Shown: positions 16,951-26,754, counted from the stretch's first letter. The stretch: DNA of 64,000 nt from Alphaproteobacteria bacterium MarineAlpha12_Bin1 (GCA_002937505.1 PTJY01000001.1:186001-250000), one strand, 5' to 3'. Translations and numbers: made by a program. Notes: generated by a model from the sequence alone, not told the origin.

Positions 16951-19803
16951 CTATATATCACCCTCACTATTTTCCGTCGGTAGTGCTTCAACAGCCTGAA
17001 CGCACCGACCACATATATCTTTATGTCCGTGTGTGCCGACATCTATTAGCACCTGCCAACATCGCACACATTTTACCCCTTCAGCTATTTTAGATACAAC
17101 ACCAATATCTGGCGTTTCTTCAATTGTAAAACTTTCATCTGAAGGAATGCCCTCTATAAGACGGCCAGAAGAAGTTATTGATATTTCAGCTAGGTCAATG
17201 CCTTCCATAGCTAAAATGGATTCATTGTCAGCGTAGACATCTATATCAGCTTCAAGACTTGATCCAATTCGCTTTTCTGATCTTTCTACCTCAAGTGCCC
17301 CGGTTATTACTCGACGCAACCGTCGAATTTTATCCCATTTTAAAGCTAACTCATCATCTCTCCAACTTTTCTCGACTAATGGAAAAGTTCTCAAATGCAC
17401 ACTTTTAGACAGATCATCTCCGTGCCTTGTAATCCATGCCTCTTCAGCTGTGAAACACAAAATAGGTGCCAGCCAGACGGTTAAATAATCGAATAAAATA
17501 TCTAACGTTGTTAGACAAGAAAGACGTTTATGCGAATTTACAGCATCACAATATAAACAGTCTTTCCTGATGTCGAAATAAAAAGCAGACAAATCAACAG
17601 CGCAAAAATTATGTAAAATAGTCCACATATTGTGAAAATCAAAATCATCGATACATTTTCGTATTGTACCATCTAACTCCCACAACCTATGTAAAACCCA
17701 ACGCTCAAGTTCAGGCATCTCGTCCGTAGAAACCCTCTGACTATTTTTAAACTCGTGCAGGTTTCCTAATAAAAATCTCAGTGTATTGCGAACACGACGA
17801 TATAAATCAGACTGATGCTTTAGAATTTCAGGACCGATACGCAAATCTTCTGAATAATCGGAGCTGACCACCCAAATTCTCAATATATCAGCACCCAGTT
17901 GCTCGATTACACTCTGGGGCGCAACAACGTTTCCAAGAGATTTTGACATTTTTCTCCCATCTTCAGCCATAACAAAGCCATGGGTGAGCACTGCGTCATA
18001 TGGAGCCCGTCCGCGTGTGCCTGCTGATTCTAATAAAGAGGAGTGAAACCAGCCTCTATGCTGGTCTGATCCCTCCAAATATAGAGAAGCCGGCCACTCT
18101 AATTCTTGTCTGTCCTCAAGAACAAAACTATGTGTTGATCCTGACTCGAACCAAACCTCCACTATGTCAGATACCTGATCATAGTCCTGAACATTATAGT
18201 CATCACCAAGAAACCTTGAGGAAGGGCTAGAAAACCAAGCATCTCCTCCCTCTAATTCAAAAGCTTCTGCTATCCTATCAAAAACTTTTTGATCCTTGAG
18301 AATTTGACCTGTCTTTCTTTCAACAAACACTGTAATGGGAACACCCCAAGCTCTTTGACGGGAAATGCACCAATCGGGTCTGGTTTCAATCATTGACCTT
18401 AAACGCGTTCTTCCCGCACTAGGTACGAATCTGGTTTCGTCAATTGCCGTAAGAGCCTTTTCTCGTAATCCATTAGTCTCCATAGAAATAAACCATTGAG
18501 CTGTATTACGAAAGATAAGGGGGGCTTTAGAACGCCATGAATGAGGGTAAGAATGTCTGAGGCTTCCTTTAGCCAAGAGATGTCCAACATTTGAAAGTTC
18601 TTTTATAACCCCACCATTAGCGTTCCCAAACTTACCATCCTGATTAATTACCTGCATACCACTGAAAATTGGCACATGGTCATAGTACTTGCCATTTTCA
18701 TCTATCATATCAGGTACCTGAATTGAGTTTTCTAAGCAAAGATAATAATCATCCTCTCCATGACTAGGGGCAATGTGAACAAAACCAGTTCCCGTTTCAG
18801 TTGTAACAAAGCTACCCTGAAATAGGTCTACGTCATAATCAAAGTTCTTCCCTCGCAGCGGATGTGCGCATGATGTACCAGACAATTCACTACCGCAAAA
18901 TCGAGTTATTTCAGATGTTTTTTCTATTCCACATTCAGATTTGAATGAATCCATTAATTCTATACAGACCACTAGACGATCACCAACTTTTGGAACAGCT
19001 CCTTCACTTACCTCGTCCACGTTTATCACTGCATATTCAATATTCTCTCCGTATGCGATTGCCCGATTTCCGGGAATAGTCCAGGGAGTGGTAGTCCAAA
19101 TAACAATTCCAGCGTCTTTAAGTTCCTCAATACTAGAGTGGACCACAGGAAAACGGAGATAAATAGTTGGTGACTTGGCTTCCTCATATTCCACCTCAGC
19201 ATCAGCCAAAGCAGTTTTTTCTGGAACGGACCACAATACCGGTCTTGTGCCTCGATATAAGCCCCCGTTCATAGCAAATTTGCCTATTTCACGAGCTATC
19301 TGTGCTTCAGCTCTAAAGTTCATAGTGGTATAGGGGTTTTTCCAGTTTCCTATAACACCTAATCTCTGAAACTCTTTTGATTGTTCTTCAACCCATCTTT
19401 GCGCAAAATCTCGACATTCCTGACGAAACTCTATAACTGGAACCTCATCTTTATTCTTACCAGCAGCTCGATACTCTTCTTCCACCTTCCATTCGATAGG
19501 TAATCCATGACAATCCCATCCAGGCACATAGTTTGCATCTTTTCCAATCATCTGCTGCGAACGATTTATAACATCCTTGAGAATTTTATTAAGTGCATGA
19601 CCTATATGGAGGTTTCCATTGGCATAAGGAGGACCATCATGAAGAATAAACTTCTCTCTACCCGAGGAAGCTTCACGTTGTTTGTTAAACAGATCTATTT
19701 TTGCCCATCGTTCTAGTAAGTCTGGTTCTTTTTTTGGCAAGCCTGCCCTCATTGGAAATTTAGTCGAAGGAAGAAAAATCGTATCTTTGTAATCAGTTGC
19801 CAT
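16951..19803 (-). CDS. ileS: Isoleucyl-tRNA synthetase
   Basis: A 950-residue class-I aminoacyl-tRNA synthetase charging tRNA-Ile. HIGH is in GNLHIGHALNK (near residues 67-77), KMSKS in DGRKMSKSLGN, and the editing CP1 domain lies between, with its TTTPWT-type signature (WTTTPWTIPGN). The C-terminal zinc ribbon has two C-x2-C pairs (CVRC and CGRC). Length is full. The gene lies between ribF and lspA as in many proteobacteria. The 113-base leader before the start contains nested inverted repeats, described separately. Confidence 0.97.
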   Translation of the reverse strand: MATDYKDTIFLPSTKFPMRAGLPKKEPDLLERWAKIDLFNKQREASSGREKFILHDGPPYANGNLHIGHALNKILKDVINRSQQMIGKDANYVPGWDCHGLPIEWKVEEEYRAAGKNKDEVPVIEFRQECRDFAQRWVEEQSKEFQRLGVIGNWKNPYTTMNFRAEAQIAREIGKFAMNGGLYRGTRPVLWSVPEKTALADAEVEYEEAKSPTIYLRFPVVHSSIEELKDAGIVIWTTTPWTIPGNRAIAYGENIEYAVINVDEVSEGAVPKVGDRLVVCIELMDSFKSECGIEKTSEITRFCGSELSGTSCAHPLRGKNFDYDVDLFQGSFVTTETGTGFVHIAPSHGEDDYYLCLENSIQVPDMIDENGKYYDHVPIFSGMQVINQDGKFGNANGGVIKELSNVGHLLAKGSLRHSYPHSWRSKAPLIFRNTAQWFISMETNGLREKALTAIDETRFVPSAGRTRLRSMIETRPDWCISRQRAWGVPITVFVERKTGQILKDQKVFDRIAEAFELEGGDAWFSSPSSRFLGDDYNVQDYDQVSDIVEVWFESGSTHSFVLEDRQELEWPASLYLEGSDQHRGWFHSSLLESAGTRGRAPYDAVLTHGFVMAEDGRKMSKSLGNVVAPQSVIEQLGADILRIWVVSSDYSEDLRIGPEILKHQSDLYRRVRNTLRFLLGNLHEFKNSQRVSTDEMPELERWVLHRLWELDGTIRKCIDDFDFHNMWTILHNFCAVDLSAFYFDIRKDCLYCDAVNSHKRLSCLTTLDILFDYLTVWLAPILCFTAEEAWITRHGDDLSKSVHLRTFPLVEKSWRDDELALKWDKIRRLRRVITGALEVERSEKRIGSSLEADIDVYADNESILAMEGIDLAEISITSSGRLIEGIPSDESFTIEETPDIGVVSKIAEGVKCVRCWQVLIDVGTHGHKDICGRCVQAVEALPTENSEGDI

Positions 19804-19824
19804 CAGCTTTCCTTAAAATTGAAT

Positions 19825-19880
19825 GCCGCCTACAAATCCAATCCTGTTTGATAAATTAATCAAAACTGTAGAAAGGCGGC
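19825..19880 (-). promoter_or_regulatory. Nested inverted repeats in the ribF-ileS intergenic leader
   Basis: Two concentric stems can be drawn in the RNA between ribF and ileS. The outer arms are GCCGCC (19825-19830) and GGCGGC (19875-19880), extended inward by TACA/TGTA after a GAAA bulge. The inner arms are TTTGAT (19847-19852) and ATCAAA (19859-19864) around a 6-base loop. The structure ends about 20 bases before the ileS start and has no immediate U-run on the minus strand. It could be a leader hairpin affecting ileS expression or a weak terminator and processing site for ribF. No named riboswitch family was recognised. Confidence 0.45.
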
Positions 19881-19916
19881 TCCCAAGTACCATTTTTTAA
19901 ATAATAGTTTAAATTT

Positions 19917-20876
19917 CTATTGATTTCTATTAAGTGATTTTTTTGCCAGATTTTTTCTAGCTGTCTCACAGTCTAATTTTATTTGATCTTTAAGAGCCTC
20001 AAAACTCTCGAACTTTCGTTCTGGCCTTAGGTAATCGACTAGCCCAACTCGCAAATTCTTGCCATACAAATCATCTTCAAAATCAAACAAATGAGTTTCA
20101 AGCAAAAGCCTGGCTCCTTCTACAGTCGGCCGGTCACCAAAATTTGCAACCCCATCAAACCATTTTGTCGTCCTATCATACAAAATACCCGCTCGCACAG
20201 AATATACACCCTTAGCCGGCTGAATATATTCAATGAGTTCAATATTTGCCGTAGGAAACCCAATAGTCCGTCCTCTTTGATCTCCCTTAATAACCCTTCC
20301 CTCAATTTCCCAAGTGCGTCCCAACTGCATAGCAACTTCCTGCATCTTGCCCTCAGACACATACTGGCGAATTGCCGAAGAAGAAAAAAGATTTCCATTA
20401 CTGTCCCTGGCTGGTTCAACAATCGTAATCCCAAAGTCAAGCTCTAAACTTTTATTCTTGAGAACCATCGGATTGCCTGAACGTTTGTTTCCAAATGTAA
20501 AATCGTGGCCAACGGTTACGTGGGAAACCTCAAGGTCTCCTATTAAAATATCTTCAACGAATTCTTTTGCTGATAAATTGGCCAAATTATTGTTAAATCT
20601 ACAAACTATTATATTATCAACTCCCAAATCGGAGATAGCTCTTATTTTTGCCCTAAACGGAGTTAGCCTAAAAGGTTTTTCATTCGGACGAAAAAAGCGA
20701 CGAGGGTGTGGTCGAAAAGTTAGTACATTAAATGGCTTAGAAAGCTGTTCAGCAACTGAACGGGCTTCAGAAATAACTAATTGGTGCCCTTTGTGCAAAC
20801 CGTCAAAGTTTCCAATAGCCACCACACCACCACGAGCATGATCGATAACGCTTGAATTATATCTAATTAAGTGCAT
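19917..20876 (-). CDS. ribF: Bifunctional riboflavin kinase / FAD synthetase
   Basis: A 319-residue two-domain enzyme making FMN and then FAD from riboflavin. The N-terminal nucleotidyltransferase domain has GNFDGLHKGHQ (HxGH type) at about residues 22-32. The C-terminal kinase domain has GRTIGFPTANIEL near 200-212 and a GVANFGDRPTV segment. It heads the ribF-ileS-lspA-DUF3035-M16 run on the minus strand. Supply of FMN and FAD is relevant to the flavoenzymes elsewhere in the window but is a general housekeeping role. Confidence 0.95.
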   Translation of the reverse strand: MHLIRYNSSVIDHARGGVVAIGNFDGLHKGHQLVISEARSVAEQLSKPFNVLTFRPHPRRFFRPNEKPFRLTPFRAKIRAISDLGVDNIIVCRFNNNLANLSAKEFVEDILIGDLEVSHVTVGHDFTFGNKRSGNPMVLKNKSLELDFGITIVEPARDSNGNLFSSSAIRQYVSEGKMQEVAMQLGRTWEIEGRVIKGDQRGRTIGFPTANIELIEYIQPAKGVYSVRAGILYDRTTKWFDGVANFGDRPTVEGARLLLETHLFDFEDDLYGKNLRVGLVDYLRPERKFESFEALKDQIKLDCETARKNLAKKSLNRNQ

Positions 20877-20990
20877 AACCGCGGGATTTACCTGTCGTGT
20901 GCTACGATTTCAAGGGGGACATTCAACAAATTCATATAAACACACCTATACTCCAACTTTAATTTGAGTATCTCATTCATAACTATAACA

Positions 20991-22430
20991 TTATATTGAT
21001 TTTGATTTTGGCCCAGAAATAGGGTTAATAGGAGTAGTAAGTCCAAGGTCAACTATTTCTTCGAGTTTCGCAGCAAATGATAGTAATTGTGCTTCACCAC
21101 GTGGTTTACCTACTAACTGTAAGCCAACTGGAAGACCAGAGCTCGTAAAACCACAAGGAACTGATATTGCTGGTAAAGATGCCAAAGTAGCTAAATACGA
21201 AACGTAAACCCATTCAATATAATTATTAAATTTGTGATCTCCCAGACTATCCAAGTAACGGTTGTTAACATCAAAAGGAGGCACAATTGCACTAGGCAAG
21301 GCCAATAAGTCATACTGATCAAACCAAGAAATGACTCGTCTATATAGTTCTCCTTGCGCTACCCACGCTTTGCTAACGTCTCCAACAGATTGATTCATGC
21401 CCTTTTCAATATTCCATATCACCTCTGGTTTAAGAAACTCCCGATGTTTCTCCAAAAGGGGCGCCCTTAGCCCCACAAATAAGGCAGCTCGCAGAACTTG
21501 AAAAATATCAATAATACCAGAGCAATCAGGAGAGGATTCAACAACTATTGAACCTTCGCTTTCAAATTTTTGAGCTGCAATAGAGCAGATTGTTGCCACT
21601 TCTTGATCCACTGGTCCAATTCCTAAATCAGTTGTAAAACCAATTTTTGCTGGAGCTTGTGGCCTAGCAGCAAACTCCTGAAAAGAATATAGCGGATGTT
21701 CTAATGAAATTGGATCCTCGTTTCGTCTCCCCACCTCTGCATCCAACATTAGAGCCACATCGCCGACTGTCCTTCCCATCGGGCCATCTACTGACAACAT
21801 TTGGAAGGGATTTCGGCTAGGACCATGAGGCACTCTTCCAGGACTAGGTCTCATTCCAACTACTGAGCAAAAGCTAGCCGGGGTTCGCAAAGAACCACCA
21901 AGATCTGAGCCTGTTGCTAACCAAGCCATTCCCGTAGCCAAAGCAACTGCTGATCCACCCGAAGATCCACCACAAGTGAGGTCAGTATTCCAAGGATTAA
22001 GAGTTTTTCCAAAAACTTCATTAAAAGTATTTGCTCCTGCACCAAACTCAGGTGTGTTGGACTTTCCTATAAATACTGCACCGCTGCGGCGTAGATTGGA
22101 CACAGATATTTCATCGCTTTCAGGAATATGATTAGAAAAGATATTGGATCCATATGTCGTAAGGACATCCTCAATTTCGTTTAGGTCCTTAACCACTATT
22201 GGCAGGCCCGCTAGCCATCCAGCATCCTCTGCATCAGGTTTAATCAACATACTGCACTGCTCGTAAGCCTTATCTAGGCATAATGTGGGCAGGGCGTTCA
22301 CCTGACAATTTACTTCTTCAATACGCTTTGCTACTGCGTCCACCAATTCTGATGGAACAATTTCTCCTAATTTAAGAAGTTCAACAGCTTTTTGAGCGGT
22401 AAGATTTGTGAGCTCTACGTCTCCTGTCAT
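20991..22430 (-). CDS. Amidase signature-family hydrolase
   Basis: This 479-residue protein carries the amidase Ser-cisSer-Lys triad: lysine in VVKDLNEI near residue 83, then the glycine/serine signature GGSSGGSAVALA and SDLGGSLRTPA. It is not GatA by context because no gatC or gatB lies nearby. It precedes genes for a YciI-like protein and an FAH-type hydrolase on the same strand, so it probably belongs to a small catabolic unit acting on an amide or carbamate. The substrate is unknown. Length and ends look complete. Confidence 0.88.
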   Translation of the reverse strand: MTGDVELTNLTAQKAVELLKLGEIVPSELVDAVAKRIEEVNCQVNALPTLCLDKAYEQCSMLIKPDAEDAGWLAGLPIVVKDLNEIEDVLTTYGSNIFSNHIPESDEISVSNLRRSGAVFIGKSNTPEFGAGANTFNEVFGKTLNPWNTDLTCGGSSGGSAVALATGMAWLATGSDLGGSLRTPASFCSVVGMRPSPGRVPHGPSRNPFQMLSVDGPMGRTVGDVALMLDAEVGRRNEDPISLEHPLYSFQEFAARPQAPAKIGFTTDLGIGPVDQEVATICSIAAQKFESEGSIVVESSPDCSGIIDIFQVLRAALFVGLRAPLLEKHREFLKPEVIWNIEKGMNQSVGDVSKAWVAQGELYRRVISWFDQYDLLALPSAIVPPFDVNNRYLDSLGDHKFNNYIEWVYVSYLATLASLPAISVPCGFTSSGLPVGLQLVGKPRGEAQLLSFAAKLEEIVDLGLTTPINPISGPKSKSI

Positions 22431-22479
22431 ATGATTACTCCTTAAATTGTGCCTTTTTGGGATAAATCAGCTATTTTTA

Positions 22480-22800
22480 TTATTCTAGGGGCACACGTTT
22501 TAAGAACGGCTCTATTATCACTTTGTCGAATATACCACCCATTGTGTAAGGATCTTCATAGTGTAAAGCCTCAGCGGCAGCACGGTCAGGTACATCCACT
22601 ACCAGCATATTACCTATAACACCCCGAATACCCTCTTCGTTATATTCAAAATTAGATTCATTAATACCCTCTTTAACTAAACCACCACCAAAAACTATCA
22701 ATGACATAAACGCTTTCTGATACTCAGCGTGTTTTGACAATAGTCGTGCTCGTTCATCAGCCATGCCTTCTTTGTCTTTTCGGGCTATCACATAAAGCAT
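22480..22800 (-). CDS. YciI-like (YCII domain) protein
   Basis: A 106-residue ferredoxin-like alpha/beta protein of the YCII family. Typical features are the opening MLYVIARKDKEG, the HAEYQ helix region and the C-terminal DPYTMGGIFDKVIIEPF. Some members resemble chlorogentisate dehalogenase-type or muconolactone-isomerase-like enzymes, but most have no assigned reaction. It lies 12 bases after the FAH-family gene on the same strand and 49 bases before the amidase gene, so it is likely part of their operon. An AGGAAG ribosome-binding site precedes the ATG. Confidence 0.85.
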   Translation of the reverse strand: MLYVIARKDKEGMADERARLLSKHAEYQKAFMSLIVFGGGLVKEGINESNFEYNEEGIRGVIGNMLVVDVPDRAAAEALHYEDPYTMGGIFDKVIIEPFLKRVPLE

Positions 22801-22812
22801 ATTTCTACTTCC

Positions 22813-23784
22813 TTAGCTGTTTGATACTGGGTTACTAAGTTTACCAATGCCTTCTATTTCTACTTCCACCAAATCTCCCGATTTCATATAAACTGGAGGA
22901 TTTCGTCCAGCTCCCACACCGGGAGGAGATCCAGTCGTAACAATATCACCTGGACTAAAACGATACCACTTCGAGAAATAACTTATTATTTGTGGAAGAT
23001 TAAAAATTAAATCATCAGTTCTAGATGACTGCATTACTTTCCCATTTAGAGTAAGAGTTAACTGCAAGTTATGTGGATCAGGAATCTCATCTTTCGTGAC
23101 AATAACCGGTCCACAAGGGCAAAAAGTTGGTAATTGTTTACCGAGGAGATTACGATCCCAGGCACTTATTCCCTCGAAAGGCTTTTCTGCCTTAAAAACT
23201 GGAGCAACCCAGTCACGAGCAGAAACATCATTAGCAATGGTATAGCCAGCAACATAATCCATAGCTTCATTCTCAGAAACATCATAACAATACTTGCCAA
23301 ACACAAAGCAAAGCTCTCCTTCAAAATCAATCATGTCTGGACATTGAGGAGGTACCACAATTGGTTTTCCTGAACCATTAAGTGCCTGATGAGTCATAAG
23401 AAACGCTGGAGGGTAAGGTAATGCAGGGGCATTCTGCATTTCTTTCAAATGCGCATGGTAGTTCATACCAACGGACAAAATAATTGTTGGATCAGGTACT
23501 GGGGGAAGAAAAGACACTTCATCCCAATTTAATAGAATATTGGACTGCTTTAAAGCTTCTCGTTCATTATCTTTCAAAATCAATAACCTGATCTCTTCCA
23601 AGCAGTCTAGTATTTTGGTTAGAACATCTGCACCACCAGCAAGTAAATCTTTCATGTTCTCAGGGATTAAATTAGCCTGCGGCAAAAAACTCCTTAACTC
23701 ATAAAGGTCCAAGAGCAGATCTTGATCAAACACAACGGCTAGGTGAACTTGATTTGTGTCATTCTCTATACTAGCTAGTTTCAT
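22813..23784 (-). CDS. Fumarylacetoacetate hydrolase-family protein
   Basis: A 323-residue protein with the FAH catalytic fold in its C-terminal two thirds. VGMNYHAHLKEM begins the domain. The metal-binding acidic residues are in IDFEGELCFVFG, followed by GYTIANDVSARDW and TTGSPPGVGAGRNPP. Family members hydrolyse C-C bonds of 2-oxo or acylpyruvate compounds, or decarboxylate or isomerise aromatic-catabolic intermediates. The N-terminal roughly 90 residues match the smaller FAHD-associated domain. It heads the minus-strand unit with YciI and amidase; the start is preceded by GGGAGCAGC. Confidence 0.88.
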   Translation of the reverse strand: MKLASIENDTNQVHLAVVFDQDLLLDLYELRSFLPQANLIPENMKDLLAGGADVLTKILDCLEEIRLLILKDNEREALKQSNILLNWDEVSFLPPVPDPTIILSVGMNYHAHLKEMQNAPALPYPPAFLMTHQALNGSGKPIVVPPQCPDMIDFEGELCFVFGKYCYDVSENEAMDYVAGYTIANDVSARDWVAPVFKAEKPFEGISAWDRNLLGKQLPTFCPCGPVIVTKDEIPDPHNLQLTLTLNGKVMQSSRTDDLIFNLPQIISYFSKWYRFSPGDIVTTGSPPGVGAGRNPPVYMKSGDLVEVEIEGIGKLSNPVSNS

Positions 23785-23955
23785 AATGCTGCTCCCACAA
23801 TATTGTATTATTAGAGATCCGGTTTTTTGATAAACAGTCGTTCCACAAACGATTTATATAAGTTTAAAACCAACTAATATACAGGGTGATTTGTTTTTTT
23901 CACATATGCGACCTATCATTTAGGTTTATAAACACAAGCCTAGAGGAAACGGAAG

Positions 23956-25605
23956 TTGCGCATAACTGATGATATAATGGTGCAGATGCGAGACGGGGTT
24001 AAAATTAGCCTTCGCTTGTATCAGCCAGATGACAACCAGGCATATCCCACACTATTTGCCATTTCGCCATATAGATACGATACAGATGACATCCCAGTGC
24101 ATAATTTATTTCAGTGGAGAGAAACTGGCCCGGTAGAGTGGTACGTAGAACAAGGTTACACCTATGTTCATGCGGATGTTCGCGGTAGCGGCAGGTCAGA
24201 GGGAAGTTATGGTTTTTTTGATAAGACCGAACAACAAGACTACTACGATTTAATTGAGTGGATAGCTGATCAACCCTGGTCGACAGGAAAAATCGGTGGC
24301 ATTGGTCAATCATATTATGCAATGGCACAATGGTTTATGGGAATTTTGAATCCACCCCACCTTGCGTGTATAGCCCCTTACGACGGAATGATAGATATGT
24401 ACCGTGATTCCGCTTATAACGGCGGAATATTCAGCGAATTCTTTGTGTGGTGGTACAATCTAGTAAGAGCGAACAACATATTTAGAGCTCCAGGCGATAA
24501 AAACGGAAAAGTGATGGAACCAGACATTGCTTTAGAAATAATGCGTCATCAAACCTATGATGATTGGTGGGATGAACGTGCAGCACATCCAAGATTATCT
24601 GAAATAAAAGTGCCAGTCCTTAGTGTCGGAGCCTGGGGCAAGGTAGGGTTACACCTAAGAGGAAATTTAACTGCTTTTGAAGAATTGAAGTGCCCTAAGA
24701 AATTAGTGGTTACAGGAGCAGCAGACATAAATGAAGCCGTACACATGTTCGATAAACCTGATTTTCATGAACGTTTTTTTAAACCATTTTATGATTACCA
24801 CCTTAAAGGGATCGATAACGGTGTTATGGATGGGCCCAAAGCAACCATTTTTATTCGTGGCATTAACGAATATAGAAATGAGAATAATTGGCCAATTGAA
24901 CGTGCCAATTATGTCTCTTATTACCTATCAAGTAATAACTCAGGCAGTGTTAATTCTTTAAATGATGGAAGCCTCACTTTAAATGAACCTCAGGATAAAA
25001 TTCAAAATTCTATAAGTAAAACCTCCTACCAATACCCTGATCCAAAATGGGGCCTGGGAGTTGTTGCTATGGGTAAATTCGGTCCAGATCCTGTTGGACG
25101 CGTATTAACCTTCACTAGCGAACCTCTAACTAAAGACATAGAAATAGCAGGACCTATTGTTTTAAAGTTATTTGTTTCTTCTGATCAAACTGATACAGAT
25201 TTTATAATCAAATTGTCGGATCAATTCCCTCTGACCGAGACAAAACGTAATCAAGGTCATCAACCAACGTTTTTAACTCTTACTAAAGGATGGCTTAAGG
25301 CATCACATAGGAATAAAGATGAAAGAAAGAGTAAAGAATACCAGCCGTTTTATTATCATAACAATCCTCAACCCCTAACACCTGATGAAATTTACAGTTT
25401 CGATATTGAAATTCATCCTACAGCACACGTCTTCATGAAGGGACATAGAATTCGGCTAGAAATATCAAATGGCGACTCTCCATTGACTGATGCTGTATTT
25501 ACACACCAATATATGCCTCATAAACATGGAATAGATACCATATACCACGACAATATTTACAAATCGCGCTTAGTTCTGCCAGTAATTGAAAATAAAAATC
25601 AATAA
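23956..25605 (+). CDS. CocE/NonD-family alpha/beta hydrolase
   Basis: A 549-residue hydrolase of the cocaine-esterase / X-Pro dipeptidyl-peptidase group. MRDGVKISLRLYQP opens the alpha/beta domain. The nucleophile Ser119 sits in GIGQSYY, and VHADVRGSGRSEG marks the oxyanion region. A C-terminal jelly-roll domain follows from about residue 370 (DPVGRVLTFTSEPL, RLEISN). The preferred start is TTG at 23956 with GAGGAAA 8 bases upstream; an ATG seven codons in is the alternative. It is divergent from the FAH-amidase unit and followed by a VOC gene. It probably cleaves an ester or amide; the substrate is unknown. Confidence 0.87.
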   Translation: MRITDDIMVQMRDGVKISLRLYQPDDNQAYPTLFAISPYRYDTDDIPVHNLFQWRETGPVEWYVEQGYTYVHADVRGSGRSEGSYGFFDKTEQQDYYDLIEWIADQPWSTGKIGGIGQSYYAMAQWFMGILNPPHLACIAPYDGMIDMYRDSAYNGGIFSEFFVWWYNLVRANNIFRAPGDKNGKVMEPDIALEIMRHQTYDDWWDERAAHPRLSEIKVPVLSVGAWGKVGLHLRGNLTAFEELKCPKKLVVTGAADINEAVHMFDKPDFHERFFKPFYDYHLKGIDNGVMDGPKATIFIRGINEYRNENNWPIERANYVSYYLSSNNSGSVNSLNDGSLTLNEPQDKIQNSISKTSYQYPDPKWGLGVVAMGKFGPDPVGRVLTFTSEPLTKDIEIAGPIVLKLFVSSDQTDTDFIIKLSDQFPLTETKRNQGHQPTFLTLTKGWLKASHRNKDERKSKEYQPFYYHNNPQPLTPDEIYSFDIEIHPTAHVFMKGHRIRLEISNGDSPLTDAVFTHQYMPHKHGIDTIYHDNIYKSRLVLPVIENKNQ

Positions 25606-25622
25606 AAGCACGGAGTTTAGCT

Positions 25623-26120
25623 ATGAATACCGCCAACACGGATATAGAAAACTGCTCTTTAAAACTAAATTTTTTGTCACATGGAACAATAGAGACTACA
25701 GACACTGAGAAAAGTAGAAAGTTTTACGAAGACTTTCTCGGTCTTGAAGTGATTCGCACAAGCCCCATCTCGTTACTTCTGAGGCTAGGGGGAACAAATG
25801 TATTAGCCTGCGTGGAAGTTAAAGAAAAAGTCGAAATGCCGATGTTAAATCATAATGGTCTCGACGTATTAACAAAAGCAGATGTTGATGAGGCCTACAG
25901 GGTAGCAGAAGCTCAATCTAAAAAGTGGGGAATAAAAAAAATAACCCGTCCTTTAGATCAGCACGGCACTTACGCATTCTTCATCTGTGATCCAGACGAT
26001 AACTGGTGGGAAATCTTGACTAATCCAGAAGGAGGCTATTCTTGGATGTTCGACCGAGGGGAACAAACCGGAAGAGGACACCTGGATAAAGATTTTGAGA
26101 GGCCCGAAGAAACACTTTAA
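25623..26120 (+). CDS. VOC-family (glyoxalase/dioxygenase fold) protein
   Basis: A 165-residue vicinal-oxygen-chelate protein with paired beta-alpha-beta-beta-beta modules. Likely metal ligands are His in LSHGTIETTD, His in LNHNGLDV and Glu in NWWEIL, a spacing typical of extradiol dioxygenase-like or glyoxalase-like members. The DPDDNWWEI element is a strong family marker. It starts 17 bases after the CocE-type hydrolase on the same strand and is probably co-expressed. The reaction cannot be named; ring-cleavage, lyase or isomerase activity are all possible. Confidence 0.87.
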   Translation: MNTANTDIENCSLKLNFLSHGTIETTDTEKSRKFYEDFLGLEVIRTSPISLLLRLGGTNVLACVEVKEKVEMPMLNHNGLDVLTKADVDEAYRVAEAQSKKWGIKKITRPLDQHGTYAFFICDPDDNWWEILTNPEGGYSWMFDRGEQTGRGHLDKDFERPEETL

Positions 26121-26136
26121 TGAAAAAGATTGAAGG

Positions 26137-26640
26137 CTAAGCTCGTTTGTACTTATCTCGTTTAACGCCCTCAAGATTCTGGCCTTCCATCCGGATCAAC
26201 CGAGTATCGCTATCTCGTTTGGGTGAGTGAAGATCGCCAACATTATAGGCCACTGCCATACCTGGCGTAAGAGTATAGATCTTTTTTGGTGATGCGAGCC
26301 CAGGTTCATCATCAACCTGACCTTTGACTTTTTCATACTCCGTCATCTCTGTTTTTCCGGCCGCTTGTCCATAAATTGCCCAAGACGGCCCGTGATCATG
26401 GGGTGGAGCGTCACTAGCACCCTTATAAACATGGGCCAAAATACAAAAACCGAGTTCTTGGTCTTCGTATAATATCTTTCGAACCTCATTATTCTCTGGG
26501 CCTAAATAAACTGAGGTAAATCCCTCATCTATTAGAAGAGGTTCTAAGCTCGAACGAACTTTCTCTAACCCCTTCGGGCCTGAATCTGCTTTTAATATTC
26601 GGTTACATTCGGCTGCAAATGCCTCTAATTTCTTTTCCAT
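26137..26640 (-). CDS. Cupin-fold protein, cysteine-dioxygenase-like
   Basis: A 167-residue single-domain cupin. The first metal motif is PPHDHGPSWAIYGQ with Glu and Tyr following (KTEMTEYE), resembling cysteine dioxygenase-type thiol dioxygenases. A downstream His is in GDLHSPKRD. The ATG at 26640 has AAGGGAGAG about 8 bases upstream and is chosen over an in-frame ATG ten codons earlier. It follows the E2 gene of the dehydrogenase operon after a 114-base gap, so co-transcription is possible, and it converges with the VOC gene. Its substrate is unassigned; many such cupins act on thiols or small carboxylates. Confidence 0.8.
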   Translation of the reverse strand: MEKKLEAFAAECNRILKADSGPKGLEKVRSSLEPLLIDEGFTSVYLGPENNEVRKILYEDQELGFCILAHVYKGASDAPPHDHGPSWAIYGQAAGKTEMTEYEKVKGQVDDEPGLASPKKIYTLTPGMAVAYNVGDLHSPKRDSDTRLIRMEGQNLEGVKRDKYKRA

Positions 26641-26754
26641 TCTAGTAACTCTCCCTTGAGGATCTAGCATTCAAAATTCAGCACAGAGTTAACTTAAATC
26701 ATTGCCTTACAATAGTTAATTTATCACATTAGCTTTAACAAATATAAAATAAAA

